This document shows, piece after piece, positions 24,863-34,252 of a stretch of DNA of 64,000 nt. The translations under genes were made by a program, and so were the position numbers. Position 1 is the stretch's first letter. Every line of letters begins with the position of its first letter. Location: contig NCBI01000022.1 of assembly GCA_002255365.1 (NCBI GenBank), positions 38,613-102,612 of the forward strand, in the 5' to 3' direction. Source of the stretch: Chromatiales bacterium 21-64-14. Its GTDB lineage: Bacteria; Pseudomonadota; Gammaproteobacteria; 21-64-14. The notes beneath the pieces are model-generated. The model had not been told where the DNA came from. It worked only from the letters and a program-made list of their open reading frames with translations, and ran no database searches.

Positions 24863-25867
24863 ATGACCGACAATGCCTTCACGCGCCGCTTGAGTGGCCT
24901 GCGTTCCAGCGCCGGGTTTCTGACCCGCGCACTCACTTCCCGCTATAACCCGCTGCTGGCCCAGATGGTAGTCACGCGGCGCTGCAACCTCAGCTGCGGC
25001 TACTGTAACGAATACGACGACTATTCCCCACCGGTCCCACTGGCGACGCTGCTGGCCCAGGTGGACCATCTCGCGAAGCTGAAAACCGCGGCAATCACCT
25101 GTACCGGGGGTGAGCCGCTGCTGCACCCCGATCTCGAGGCGGTCATTCACGCAATCCGCGCGCGCGGGATGATCGTCACCATGATCACCAATGGGTTCCG
25201 GCTGAGCCGCAAACGCATCGAGCAGCTCAACGACGCGGGGCTACAGGGGATGCAGATCAGTATCGACAACCTGGAGCCGGACGAAGTGTCGATGAAGAGC
25301 CTGAAGTCCGTGGATCGCAAGCTTGAACTGCTGTCCCGGTACGCCAAGTTCAAGGTCAACGTGAATTCGGTCCTGGGCATCACGGACGAACGGACCCGCG
25401 ACGTGGTGACGGTGGCCGAGACGGCGGTGAAATACGGGTTCTTCCATTCTGTTGGCGTATTGCACGACGACACTGGTACGCTGAAACCGCTGAGCCCGGT
25501 GCAGTCGACGGCCTACCGGAGGGTGACTTCCATCTCCCCGTCCTTCACGCACCATGTGAACTACTGGCTGTTTCAGCGCAACTTGATGCGCGGACGGCCG
25601 AATGACTGGAAGTGCCGGGCCGGGGCCCGTTACCTGTATATCTGCGAGCACGGGAAGGTCCATTGGTGTTCGCAGCGCCGCGGGTATCCGGGCACGCCGC
25701 TGCTCGAATACACCCGCGATGACATCAAGCGGGAATTCAAGACCCAAAAGGGCTGTAGTCCGGCATGCACCTTGAGCTGCGTGCACCAGATGAGCATGTT
25801 CGATCGCTGGCGCGGCGCTCAGACGATCCGCGATCCAGAACCTCGCATCCCGGTCAAGAGCGCCTAA
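24863..25867 (+). CDS. Radical SAM protein with C-terminal cysteine cluster
   Basis: The Cx3Cx2C iron-sulfur motif for S-adenosylmethionine cleavage is in VVTRRCNLSCGYCNEYDD, followed by the TCTGGEPLLHPD GGE motif. A second set of cysteines near the C-terminus (CRAGARYLYICEHGKVHWC, then CSPACTLSC) resembles the auxiliary-cluster (SPASM-like) region of peptide- or glycan-modifying radical SAM enzymes. The 334-residue length fits. The substrate is unknown. It stands between the tRNA cluster and the polysaccharide locus, with no obvious partner peptide gene. Confidence 0.88.
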   Translation: MTDNAFTRRLSGLRSSAGFLTRALTSRYNPLLAQMVVTRRCNLSCGYCNEYDDYSPPVPLATLLAQVDHLAKLKTAAITCTGGEPLLHPDLEAVIHAIRARGMIVTMITNGFRLSRKRIEQLNDAGLQGMQISIDNLEPDEVSMKSLKSVDRKLELLSRYAKFKVNVNSVLGITDERTRDVVTVAETAVKYGFFHSVGVLHDDTGTLKPLSPVQSTAYRRVTSISPSFTHHVNYWLFQRNLMRGRPNDWKCRAGARYLYICEHGKVHWCSQRRGYPGTPLLEYTRDDIKREFKTQKGCSPACTLSCVHQMSMFDRWRGAQTIRDPEPRIPVKSA

Positions 25868-26298
25868 ACCGCGGAAACCCGAATTCGGCCGCCTGCCGTC
25901 GTCACACATCTGGGCGGCATTTAATGCAATCCAGTGACACGGCACAAGGAAGCTCTAGGAACCGTAGTCCCCGTCTATCGGCACCTGCCGTATGTAAATA
26001 CGGTGTTTGCCGCCACAATCCTCGACTTTAGGTATCCGCGCATCTATGCTATTAAACGTTCGGGATTTTCCCCGATGATTGGTGCCCTCACTCGCTGTGC
26101 GCAGGGCGAGCGTAGCGCGCGGGTGCGCAGTCCCCGGTAGGCGTAGGGCCCCGGCGGGCAGCCAGGGCCAATTGCGAGTCCGAATCCCTGTGGGGCATGG
26201 ATGTTCTGCAGGCATCACGCGGGCCGCGACACAGTCGTGCCTAGCCAAGAGTATCTATTTGTACCTCCTGAGTTGGGTATTCCCGGAGTTGTTTGGTC
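25868..26298. other. Leader region of the first GT4 gene
   Basis: About 430 bases with no supportable gene. It holds a sigma-70-type promoter at 26022-26050 (listed separately) and then an unusually long leader of about 240 bases to the GT4 start. I see no recognisable riboswitch in the leader. Confidence 0.45.
26022..26050 (+). promoter_or_regulatory. Sigma-70-type promoter, copy 1
   Basis: TCGACT (26022-26027), a 17-base spacer and TATGCT (26045-26050) fit a -35/-10 pair. The same boxes and nearly the same spacer recur at 31078-31106 ahead of the paralogous glycosyltransferase, which supports a shared, duplicated promoter. Confidence 0.6.
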
Positions 26299-27432
26299 AT
26301 GCGTGAAGTTGTGGTATACCGACACAATCTGTTCAGGATCTCCGAACCGTTTATTACCCAGCAAGCCGGGCGTTTGAGGCGGTTCAAGCCGCTCTACCTC
26401 GGACGTTTCCGGTACGGATCCGCCCCGCCGGGCACAGAGTCGTTGGCCTTGGAGGACCTGACGGGCTTAGGGCGCTTTCATCGTTTGGCACGCCAAGTGA
26501 TCGCACGCGACCCACGCTCCTACCTGCGGTTGCTCAGCGGACGTCGCCCGGCATTGATCCACGCACACTTTGGGATCGAAGGCGTCTATGCGCTGCCCTT
26601 GGCCGAGCGCCTGGGCGTGCCGCTGGTCACGACATTCCACGGCTTCGACGCGACTCTGTCGTCCGCGGCCATGCTGTGCTCGCCCGCCTGGGCCAACTAT
26701 CCCCTGTTCCGGAGGCGCTTGGCACGGCAGGGAGATCTCTTCCTGTGTGTGTCGTCGTTCATCCGCGATCGGGTGCTTGCCCAAGGCTTTCCGGAGGAGC
26801 GCACTCACGTTCACTATATCGGCATCGACACCGCGGCGATCCAGCCGCGTGAACCGGGCGGCGAACCCCTGACGATCTTGAACGTCGCGCGGCTAGTGCA
26901 GGTCAAAGGAACGGAGTACCTGATCCGTGCCTTCGCCAAGCTCGCGCCGCGTACCCCGCCCGCCGAGTTGGTAATCATCGGCGAGGGACCGCTCGAACGG
27001 CGGCTGCGAGCTCTCGCTCGGTCGCTGGGGGTAGGGGAGACGGTACGTTTTCTCGGCGCGCTTCCGCACGCCGAAGTCATGGCTTGGATGGGTAAGGCTG
27101 CCATATTCGTGTTGCCCAGTGTCCGTACCCGCACCGGGCGTACTGAGGGCGGTCCCATGGTGTTGTTGGAGGCGGCTGCCGCCGGCGTGCCCGCAGTGGG
27201 CACGCGTCACGGTGGGATTCCCGAGATCATTACCGACGGCCAGTCCGGCTACCTTGTAGCGGAGCGGGACAGCGACGAATTGGCAGCCCGCATGGGCGAG
27301 TTGCTCGCCCATGCCACGCAACGGGCCTGGATGGGCCGTCGCGCGCGCGAGTTGGTCGAGACGCGTTTTGACATACACAAGCAGACTGAAAGGCTCGAGG
27401 GCTTTTACGATAGGGTGCTATCGGGGCGGTGA
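26299..27432 (+). CDS. GT4-family glycosyltransferase, copy 1
   Basis: A GT-B glycosyltransferase starting MREVVVYRHNLFRISEPF. It contains ALIHAHFGIEGVYALPLA and VTTFHGFDATLSS in the acceptor half. The donor half has VARLVQVKGTEYLIRAFAKL, FLGALPHAEVMAWM and RTEGGPMVLLEAAAAGVPA with the E-x7-E motif. It is paralogous to the gene at 31237; the first 180 residues are almost identical and the rest clearly more diverged. It overlaps the next gene by four bases (GTGA). It probably adds one sugar of the local exopolysaccharide. Confidence 0.92.
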   Translation: MREVVVYRHNLFRISEPFITQQAGRLRRFKPLYLGRFRYGSAPPGTESLALEDLTGLGRFHRLARQVIARDPRSYLRLLSGRRPALIHAHFGIEGVYALPLAERLGVPLVTTFHGFDATLSSAAMLCSPAWANYPLFRRRLARQGDLFLCVSSFIRDRVLAQGFPEERTHVHYIGIDTAAIQPREPGGEPLTILNVARLVQVKGTEYLIRAFAKLAPRTPPAELVIIGEGPLERRLRALARSLGVGETVRFLGALPHAEVMAWMGKAAIFVLPSVRTRTGRTEGGPMVLLEAAAAGVPAVGTRHGGIPEIITDGQSGYLVAERDSDELAARMGELLAHATQRAWMGRRARELVETRFDIHKQTERLEGFYDRVLSGR

Positions 27433-28250
27433 CAGACTCCAATGCATTCACCGATCGGTCGGCGATAGCCAACGACCCGGTTAAACAAGGGTTCACTGCA
27501 GTGGTCGTCGCTCACCCGGATGACGAGGCGCTGTGGCTGAGCTCGGCGATCGTCGGCGCCGATCGTGTCATCTTCTGCTACGGTGACCTATTCGAACGGC
27601 CTCGGGATTCCTCTGCGCGCCGTGCCGCCGTGACCGCCCTGCCATTGGGTCGGGTGCTGAGCCTGGACGTGCCCGAGAGCGGCGTCAAGACCGTCGTGGA
27701 GTGGGCCCGCCCGCGGCTTACCGAATCGGGCATCGCAATCGCGGATCCTGCCGCCCGTATTCGCTACGAGGCCAATTATTCGCGCCTTGAGTCAGTCCTG
27801 CGTCAAGTCCTTGCCGGGGCCGCCACGGTCTATACACACAACCCATGGGGCGAGTACGGGCACGCCGAGCACATTCAGGTTCATCGGGCGGTCGCATCAT
27901 TGCAGCCGGAGCTTGGGTACGCCCTTTGGTTCTCGAATTATGTCAGCCGTAAGAGTTGGCCACTTGCGTGTAATCTCAGTGCGCAGGTGTCATGGACCAA
28001 CCGGTGCTGCGTGGCGCCCGACCGTAACACCGCCCGGCGTCTCATGCGCTTCTACAGGCGCCACGGCGCCTGGACTTGGAATGCGACCCACCGCTGGCCA
28101 AAACGCGAAACCCTCTACGAAATCCACCCGCCCGGATCACCCCATCCCCAGTTCTCCATGGAGGGCGAGTGGGTGTTGGATGTGGAAAAGTTATGCTGGT
28201 GGCCACCGGTGCTGGGCCCTCGACACAGGCGCCTGCGGGCAGACGTATAA
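27429..28250 (+). CDS. PIG-L family deacetylase
   Basis: The zinc-binding AHPDDEALWLSSA motif near residue 28 and the GEYGHAEHIQVHRAV motif near 140 are the two hallmarks of PIG-L/LmbE-type N-acetylglucosaminyl deacetylases. These remove acetyl groups from amino sugars. The GTG start lies within the end of the GT4 gene, so the enzyme is co-translated with it and likely acts on the same glycan. The C-terminal third is Trp/Arg-rich and not part of the core fold. Length 273 residues is normal. Confidence 0.88.
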   Translation: MTDSNAFTDRSAIANDPVKQGFTAVVVAHPDDEALWLSSAIVGADRVIFCYGDLFERPRDSSARRAAVTALPLGRVLSLDVPESGVKTVVEWARPRLTESGIAIADPAARIRYEANYSRLESVLRQVLAGAATVYTHNPWGEYGHAEHIQVHRAVASLQPELGYALWFSNYVSRKSWPLACNLSAQVSWTNRCCVAPDRNTARRLMRFYRRHGAWTWNATHRWPKRETLYEIHPPGSPHPQFSMEGEWVLDVEKLCWWPPVLGPRHRRLRADV

Positions 28251-28298
28251 ACAGCCGAATCGGTTCCCGGACGCTCGGCGGGTGGAATTGTGTGATGG

Positions 28299-29750
28299 TT
28301 AACCCGTACCGGCGGTGAGTTTGGCGATACGCCGGCGGGTGTAGAAAAACATGCCTGCATAAGTAAGGGCCAGCGCCGTCAATGTGACGGTTATTTGGAG
28401 ATAGGGGTTGGGCCAGTTCGCCAGTAAGCGGATCATCTCGATTGCAGCTATCATGGCGGCGGTTGCCGTCACCGGGATCGCCATGGAACTCGCCAATTCG
28501 CGCATATTTAGCGCGTACGTATGCACGGCGAATCGGGCGCCCCAAACCAACAACAGGGGATAGATTGCCAGCCACACCAACGACATCGCTACAATGCCGT
28601 GCTGCGCCTGAAATATCATCCCGGCACCCAGCAAACCAACCGTCAGCATCAGCAGGGTCGACGCCGACATGCGCACGGCCATTCCCGGGCGTCCCGTTCC
28701 CAGCACCAGCGGATACAAGAGCTGATAGAGCGCGCGGAGCACGGCCGCGCCAGCGAGAATCTTTAGAGGTAATGCAGCAGCAGAGTAGCTGGCCCCATTG
28801 GCGTCGTGGATCAAAGCTGTCAGTTGATCTGCACTCAGGATTAAGGCGGCCATGAATGGACCGATAAGGGTCACGATCCGGCCGATGGCCCAGGTGAACG
28901 ACTGTGCGACCTGTTCTTTGGCTACCGAGAATCTGGAAAAAACCGGCAGAGCAGTTCGGTTTACCAGATCCCCGATCGCGGCTGCAGGCTCCATGGTAAT
29001 ATCGAATGCTACGCGGTAAATTGCCAGCGGACCGGGGCCGTAAAACCAACCGACCAACAGATAGTCTACGTTGCGAAAGAGTTGCTGCATGGTTTCCGCG
29101 GCGGCGGCGCGGAAACCGAAGTGGATCAGCCCCGTGATCGCGCTCAGACGGAAACGCAGACGGGGGACGAAGGGGTTGGCGATTTGGACGCCGATCAATA
29201 CATATAGGCCGTGGGCGGCGTAGCCAATGACAATGGCCCAGGCGCCACCGCCCATGGCCGCGACCGTAAGACGCGTCAGCGCGGCACCTAACGTGGCAGA
29301 GACATTCACGACGGCAATGCGCTCATATTTGAGTTCGCGGTTGAGCATCTGTAGCGGTACCAGCGCCGCTCCGACGAACAGCAATTTCGCGATCACTGCG
29401 ACGAAGTAGTTGGCCAAGCCCGGGATGTGGTAGAGGTCTTGGATCAGGGGCGCCGCGAGCCATACTAGTGCGCCAGCGATCACGGCGACCCCAATGGAGA
29501 ACCAGAAGACCGAGTCCAACTGTAGGCGCGAAATCGACTTAGCCTGCAAGATGGCGGCGCCGGTACCGAGGCCCTCGGTTGCTTCCACGACGAAGGCGAT
29601 GGACCAAACGAGCGATCCGATACCCACTTGATCTTTTGTCAGAAACCACAGGACGGCCAGCGTCGTCCCAAAATCGATCAGTTTGGCAATGATCGTCGCA
29701 CTGCCGAGCCAGTTGAAGCCGCGGCGCAAATTTTTATGGTGGTCATCCAA
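28299..29750 (-). CDS. Wzx-like polysaccharide flippase (MOP superfamily)
   Basis: The 483-residue protein has about 12-14 hydrophobic helices and the typical start RRGFNWLGSATIIAKLIDFG, with later SVAKEQVAQSF and GTGRPGMAVR loops. Flippases of this type move lipid-linked oligosaccharide across the inner membrane. The only start consistent with this length is a TTG at 29748-29750, without a clear ribosome site. It is convergent with the PIG-L gene and divergent from the GT32-type gene. Confidence 0.87.
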   Translation of the reverse strand: MDDHHKNLRRGFNWLGSATIIAKLIDFGTTLAVLWFLTKDQVGIGSLVWSIAFVVEATEGLGTGAAILQAKSISRLQLDSVFWFSIGVAVIAGALVWLAAPLIQDLYHIPGLANYFVAVIAKLLFVGAALVPLQMLNRELKYERIAVVNVSATLGAALTRLTVAAMGGGAWAIVIGYAAHGLYVLIGVQIANPFVPRLRFRLSAITGLIHFGFRAAAAETMQQLFRNVDYLLVGWFYGPGPLAIYRVAFDITMEPAAAIGDLVNRTALPVFSRFSVAKEQVAQSFTWAIGRIVTLIGPFMAALILSADQLTALIHDANGASYSAAALPLKILAGAAVLRALYQLLYPLVLGTGRPGMAVRMSASTLLMLTVGLLGAGMIFQAQHGIVAMSLVWLAIYPLLLVWGARFAVHTYALNMRELASSMAIPVTATAAMIAAIEMIRLLANWPNPYLQITVTLTALALTYAGMFFYTRRRIAKLTAGTG

Positions 29751-29798
29751 GTTTTTTCGTGCTTATGGCAGCGTATCGGGAACAAGCTCCGCATTCTA

Positions 29799-29852
29799 CA
29801 ATTATTGGGGTCGCAGGTGTGATCGCAATTATTGGGGTCGCAGGCGTGATCG
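29799..29852. repeat. 27-bp tandem direct repeat, two copies
   Basis: The unit starting CAATTATTGGGGTCGCAGG is present at 29799-29825 and 29826-29852 with a single T/C difference. It lies in the divergent promoter gap between the flippase and the GT32-type gene. Confidence 0.85.
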
Positions 29853-30053
29853 AAACGGCGCGGTGATATTTTCACGGGGCCGCCTTGGTGCCCCCGCTCG
29901 TGGGTAGGTCGGTGTGTACGCCCTGCGGCCGCGTGCCATTACCCTTGCCAGCCGAAGTGCGCTAGCATACAAAATTGGCTCCGCTGCACCGTCGGCAATG
30001 CAGCAATATTGTCGTCGACGCCGCTCGACCACAACTACAGCGTAGGAGATGTA

Positions 30054-31040
30054 TTGCCAGTGCCCGCCGCCATCCCCCCGCATGCACATTTTGTGTGGTT
30101 CGGTAAGAATTTTCCATGGTTGAACTGGCTGGCGGTTCGATCCGCCGCCGATCGCGGGGGCTATGACCGGGTCTTCCTGCATCACGCTGATGACCTGCGT
30201 GAGGCGGAACACTTTCGGGGGCTCGTCCATGATCCGAGGATCGAATGCGCCCGGTTCGATTACCATGAATTGTTAACGTCTGTGGAATCGATAGCTCCCG
30301 GCATTGTCGCCATGGCTGCGTCGTTGAAGGATCCGGCCATGAAGGCCGATCTCGTGCGCTTGGTGCTGCTGTGGCGCCGCGGCGGCGTCTACCTGGACAT
30401 GGATACGGTGTCCATTGCGCCGCTGGACGATCTGCGGGCGGCGGGTGGGTTTTTCTGCGGTGCGGAACGGCTGGTGTGGCCATGGGCGGTTCACGGTAGC
30501 CGCAACCCGCTGCAGTTAGGGCTCGCCGTCGCACGCTCAGGTGTGCGAGACCTGTTGCGGCGCCACCCAAACGGTTGGCGCTATTTTCGGCGTATCGAGC
30601 ATGCGTATCCGGTGGGTCCGTCCAATGCGGTGTTAGGCGCGGCGCCGGGACATCTGCTCCTGGTAGAGCTTATGAACGGCGCCGCTGGCTTGTCAACTAA
30701 GCGACTGACCGCCTCGCGCTGCGCCGCCGGGACTGATCTTTTGGAAGAAGTCTTGTCCCGGTATCGGGGCAACGATGTAAGGGTTCTACCGACGGAGTAC
30801 TTCACCCCACTCGGCCCCGAGATCTCGGAACACTGGTTTCGGCTGCATCCGAGGCACAAGCCAGTACGTTCGGCGGAGCTCGTGGGACCAAACACGCGTA
30901 TCGTGCACTGGTACGCATCGGTACGCGCGAAACACATCATCCCGATATTCAATGCCGCTTATGCAAGGGAAAACCGTGACCGGCAGTTACTGAGCGCCCT
31001 TTCGGCGCCATGGGTAGGCCCGGAGCACGGACGGGGATAA
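30054..31040 (+). CDS. GT32-type sugar-binding glycosyltransferase, copy 1
   Basis: The opening IPPHAHFVWFGKNFPWLNW and the DXD motif in WRRGGVYLDMDTVSIAPL identify a GT-A enzyme of the capsular/Och1-like GT32 group (Gly_transf_sug). The DXD coordinates the metal of the nucleotide sugar. I start at a TTG (30054) because AGGAG lies five bases upstream; the frame stays open to another TTG at 30009. The paralogue is at 33200. Part of the duplicated polysaccharide module. Confidence 0.88.
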   Translation: MPVPAAIPPHAHFVWFGKNFPWLNWLAVRSAADRGGYDRVFLHHADDLREAEHFRGLVHDPRIECARFDYHELLTSVESIAPGIVAMAASLKDPAMKADLVRLVLLWRRGGVYLDMDTVSIAPLDDLRAAGGFFCGAERLVWPWAVHGSRNPLQLGLAVARSGVRDLLRRHPNGWRYFRRIEHAYPVGPSNAVLGAAPGHLLLVELMNGAAGLSTKRLTASRCAAGTDLLEEVLSRYRGNDVRVLPTEYFTPLGPEISEHWFRLHPRHKPVRSAELVGPNTRIVHWYASVRAKHIIPIFNAAYARENRDRQLLSALSAPWVGPEHGRG

Positions 31041-31077
31041 GCCGGCGGGCATGGACGATACACCGCTGCTCCAGTCC

Positions 31078-31106
31078 TCGACTTTGGGTATCCACGCATT
31101 TATGCT
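31078..31106 (+). promoter_or_regulatory. Sigma-70-type promoter, copy 2
   Basis: TCGACT (31078-31083), 17 bases, TATGCT (31101-31106). Boxes are identical to copy 1 and the spacer differs at only a few positions. It precedes the second GT4 gene by about 130 bases. Confidence 0.6.
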
Positions 31107-31236
31107 ATCGTACATTCGAGCTGCTCCTCCTAGCCTCCCATGCCTAGCTTTCTCACTCCTAATGACGTGACGCGTCGCAGTGCAAAGATTGCGTCTTTGT
31201 GCCTGCCGAACCGAGTGCTCCAAGGGTTGCTCGAAC

Positions 31237-32385
31237 ATGCGTGAAGTTGTGGTGTACCGACACAACCTGTTCAGAATTTCTGAACCATTCATTGTACAAC
31301 AGGCCGGGCGTTTGAGGCGGTTCAAGCCACTCTACCTTGGGCGCTTCCGGTATGGGTCCGTCCCATTGGGTGCGGAATCGTTGGCCCTGGAGGATCTGGC
31401 AGGCTTAGGACGTTTTCACCGCTTGGTATCCCAGGTGATTACACGGGACCCGCGTTCCTACTTGCGGCTGCTCGCCGGGCGTCGCCCGGCGCTGATCCAC
31501 GCGCACTTCGGCGTGGAAGGCGTCTATGCGCTACGCTTGGCCAAGCGGCTGGGCGTGCCGCTGGTCACCACATTCCACGGCTTCGACGCGACGCTATCGA
31601 CCGCGGCTATGTTGTGTTCGCCCGTCTGGGCCAACTATCCCCTGTTCCGGAAACGCTTGGCACGGCAGGGAGATCTGTTCCTGTGTGTATCGTCGTTCAT
31701 CCGCGAACGGGTGCTTGCCCTAGGCTTCCCCGAGGAACGCACTCACGTCCACTACATCGGCGTCGATACGCGGGCGATCCGCAGTCGAGAGTCGGCCGCG
31801 GAGAATCCATGGATTCTCCATGTCGCCCGGCTGGTGGAAATGAAAGGGACAGAGTATCTGATCCGCGCTTTTTCCAAAGTGGCAAGTGACGTACCGAAGG
31901 CCAAGCTGATTATTATCGGTGACGGACCACGGAGGCGCCATTTGCAGCAGTTGGGACAGTCCATGGGGCTGGGTGGACAGATCCAGTTTTTAGGGGCGCA
32001 GCCCCACGCCGAAGTGATTAACTGGATGCACAAGGCTGCAATGTTGGTGCTACCGAGCGTACGCACGAGGACCGGGCGCACGGAGGGCCTGGGGATGGTC
32101 GTGTTGGAAGCCGCGGCCGCCGGGGTGCCGGCGATAGGTACTCGCCACGGCGGCATCCCCGAAGTCATCATCGACGGCGAGACCGGTTATCTCGTGCCTG
32201 AGCGCGACACCGACGAGTTAGCCGTGCGAATGACCGCATTGCTCATGGATCGTGACAAACAGCGGCGCATGGGGGGGCAGGCGCGAGCGCTGGTGGAGGC
32301 GCGCTTCGACATCGAGGATCGAACCGCTGCGCTTGAGTTGTTGTATGACGAGGTGCTGACGCATGATCAACGTCGAGGTCGTTGA
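31237..32385 (+). CDS. GT4-family glycosyltransferase, copy 2
   Basis: A paralogue of the gene at 26299 with the same start (MREVVVYRHNLFRISEPF). I chose this ATG by matching the first copy, although the frame extends to 31180. Acceptor-half motifs ALIHAHFGVEGVYALRLA and VTTFHGFDATLST are shared. The donor half has VARLVEMKGTEYLIRAFSKV and RTEGLGMVVLEAAAAGVPA. Similarity to copy 1 drops after the HVHYIG segment near residue 175, so the enzymes may use different donors. It leads to an AT-rich gene and a second GT32-type gene. Confidence 0.92.
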   Translation: MREVVVYRHNLFRISEPFIVQQAGRLRRFKPLYLGRFRYGSVPLGAESLALEDLAGLGRFHRLVSQVITRDPRSYLRLLAGRRPALIHAHFGVEGVYALRLAKRLGVPLVTTFHGFDATLSTAAMLCSPVWANYPLFRKRLARQGDLFLCVSSFIRERVLALGFPEERTHVHYIGVDTRAIRSRESAAENPWILHVARLVEMKGTEYLIRAFSKVASDVPKAKLIIIGDGPRRRHLQQLGQSMGLGGQIQFLGAQPHAEVINWMHKAAMLVLPSVRTRTGRTEGLGMVVLEAAAAGVPAIGTRHGGIPEVIIDGETGYLVPERDTDELAVRMTALLMDRDKQRRMGGQARALVEARFDIEDRTAALELLYDEVLTHDQRRGR

Positions 32386-32518
32386 TCGCCTTCAACCTTC
32401 GGCTCGCTTTCCTGCCGGCACGCAGGGGGGCGGCAGTCGATATGGGATCTGCCTATGTGCACATAGCAGAAACTCAAAGTTTAATCCGCGTAATTCAAAT
32501 TCTAACAGGTATTTTTAA

Positions 32519-33157
32519 ATGGCACCGTTGCCAATCAAGCGGCTTTTAACCGTGATTGTGAACCATAATTGCAATGCAGGTGCAATTGCATTAAAGAAAA
32601 ACCTTTCTCCCTTTTGCGACACCGTTCTGCTAGATAGTGGGTCGAAATTGACGGAAATGGAAATGCCGTCTTCAGATGTGATTATTGATGAGCCTGAGGC
32701 ATTGTTCGACAGAATTCATAAGGTTTACGAAGCATTCATAGTAGGGGTCTATGCACCATCAGCAAAATATTCCACGCATCATCATATGAATAACTTGGGT
32801 AGTAATCGACTGAGGAAGGTGACCTTTGTTGAAGGTTTCTGTTTCGTAACACCATTAAGCTACCTTGAGGAAATTTGTCCGATAGATTTAGCCGTGAACA
32901 AAATTGGTCATGGCGTGGACATATACCTAGGCTTTCTCAGCATGGCCACTAGGCGATATGCGATGGTTGACGATGGGGTCACGGTAGACCATCCTCATGG
33001 GAGTGGCTATAGTGATCAGGATGCCAGGGCGCAGCGCGATGCGTGGTTTAGATTAAAAAAAAGCAAGGTAAGAATTTTTCACTATTTGGTTTCGAATAAC
33101 TGGCTGAAGAATAATTTCGGGTTCCATTTTGTCAATTTCATAATGAAGCTTCTTTGA
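32519..33157 (+). CDS. AT-rich glycan-related protein, probably acquired; possible truncated glycosyltransferase
   Basis: Base composition and codon use are far more AT-rich than all neighbours, so recent transfer is likely. The N-terminus (RLLTVIVNHNCNAGAIALKK) resembles the first strand of a GT2-type enzyme, and GVYAPSAKYSTHHHMNN and GFCFVTPLSYLEEICP look like later parts of such a fold. The 212 residues are short for a full GT2, so an internal deletion is possible. The name is an inference from these motifs and the context. Confidence 0.55.
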   Translation: MAPLPIKRLLTVIVNHNCNAGAIALKKNLSPFCDTVLLDSGSKLTEMEMPSSDVIIDEPEALFDRIHKVYEAFIVGVYAPSAKYSTHHHMNNLGSNRLRKVTFVEGFCFVTPLSYLEEICPIDLAVNKIGHGVDIYLGFLSMATRRYAMVDDGVTVDHPHGSGYSDQDARAQRDAWFRLKKSKVRIFHYLVSNNWLKNNFGFHFVNFIMKLL

Positions 33158-33199
33158 GAAGGATAAATTCGAGACTTCTCAATCGAATTGTTGTTGAAG

Positions 33200-34213
33200 A
33201 TGGGAGACACGTTGACCGATAGTATTCCACCGATCGCGCACTTCGTCTGGTTCGGACGGAGTTTCCCTTGGTTGAATTGGCTGGCGGTTCGTTCGGCTGC
33301 CGACCGCGGGGGGTACGAGCAGGTCATCCTTCACCACGCCGACGATCTGAGCGGCGCGCAGTATTTTGTGGACCTGTTAAGGACCCCGCGGGTCAAATGC
33401 GTGCATCTGGATTACCTGGAGCTGGTCGATCGCGTGATAGGGGTCGCGCCGCGGATCGTAGAGGTGGCAAAGTGGGCCGCCGACCGCCCGGCCATGCAGT
33501 CCGACCTTGCGCGTATGGCACTGTTGTGGATCTATGGTGGTGTTTATTTGGATGTGGATACCGTTACGGTAGCGCCACTGGACGCGCTACGAGCGGCCGG
33601 TGGCGTTTTCTGCGGAAGGGAGCGGCTGGTCTGGCCAGGAGTGGTCCGCGCGAGCCGTAATCCCCTGGTTTTTGGGGCAGCCGTGCTGCGCTCTGTCACC
33701 CGAGACCTGCTACGCCGTCATCCGCGCGGGTGGCGGCACTTTCGGCGTATCGAGCATTGGTTTCCCACGGCTGCGAATGGTGCGGTGTTGGGCGCTGCGC
33801 CTGGGCACCCGTTTCTTGCCGAATTACTCGGTCGCGCTGGGGCCTTGCGCCCTGAGGATCTGGTCCGCTCGCGTAATGCACTCGGCCCGGAACTCCTGCA
33901 GGATGCCTTGCGCGGTGCCGGGGCTGCGGCTGCGACAGACATCAGGGTCCTGCCCCCAGAGGTTTTCTTTCCCCTAGGGCCGGAAATCTCGGAACACTGG
34001 TTCCGGGTGCATCCACCCGGTAAGCGGCCACGTCTTGAGGAAGTGCTCTATCCCGACACACGCGTCGTGCATTGGTATGGGTCCGTGCGCGCACGGGAGA
34101 TTATGCGGGTGTTCGACGCGCGCTATGTTCGGGCACATCGGGATCGGCAGTTATTGGCCGAACTGGCTGCGCCGTGGGCCAATCCGGGTGGCGAGGACAG
34201 CGCACCCGCGTGA
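33200..34213 (+). CDS. GT32-type sugar-binding glycosyltransferase, copy 2
   Basis: Same architecture as the gene at 30054: IPPIAHFVWFGRSFPWLNW at the start and YGGVYLDVDTVTVAPL carrying the DXD motif, with the shared PLGPEISEHWFRVHP near the C-terminus. I start at ATG 33200; TTG codons lie just upstream in frame. It closes the second copy of the GT4/GT32 module. Confidence 0.88.
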   Translation: MGDTLTDSIPPIAHFVWFGRSFPWLNWLAVRSAADRGGYEQVILHHADDLSGAQYFVDLLRTPRVKCVHLDYLELVDRVIGVAPRIVEVAKWAADRPAMQSDLARMALLWIYGGVYLDVDTVTVAPLDALRAAGGVFCGRERLVWPGVVRASRNPLVFGAAVLRSVTRDLLRRHPRGWRHFRRIEHWFPTAANGAVLGAAPGHPFLAELLGRAGALRPEDLVRSRNALGPELLQDALRGAGAAAATDIRVLPPEVFFPLGPEISEHWFRVHPPGKRPRLEEVLYPDTRVVHWYGSVRAREIMRVFDARYVRAHRDRQLLAELAAPWANPGGEDSAPA

Positions 34214-34252
34214 ACTGCCTGCCGGTTCCGGACGCCGTGGACCATAGGCCCA

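Noticed and set aside
25868..26298. Riboswitch or structured RNA in the long GT4 leader
   Set aside because: No recognisable conserved core or terminator-like switch was found.
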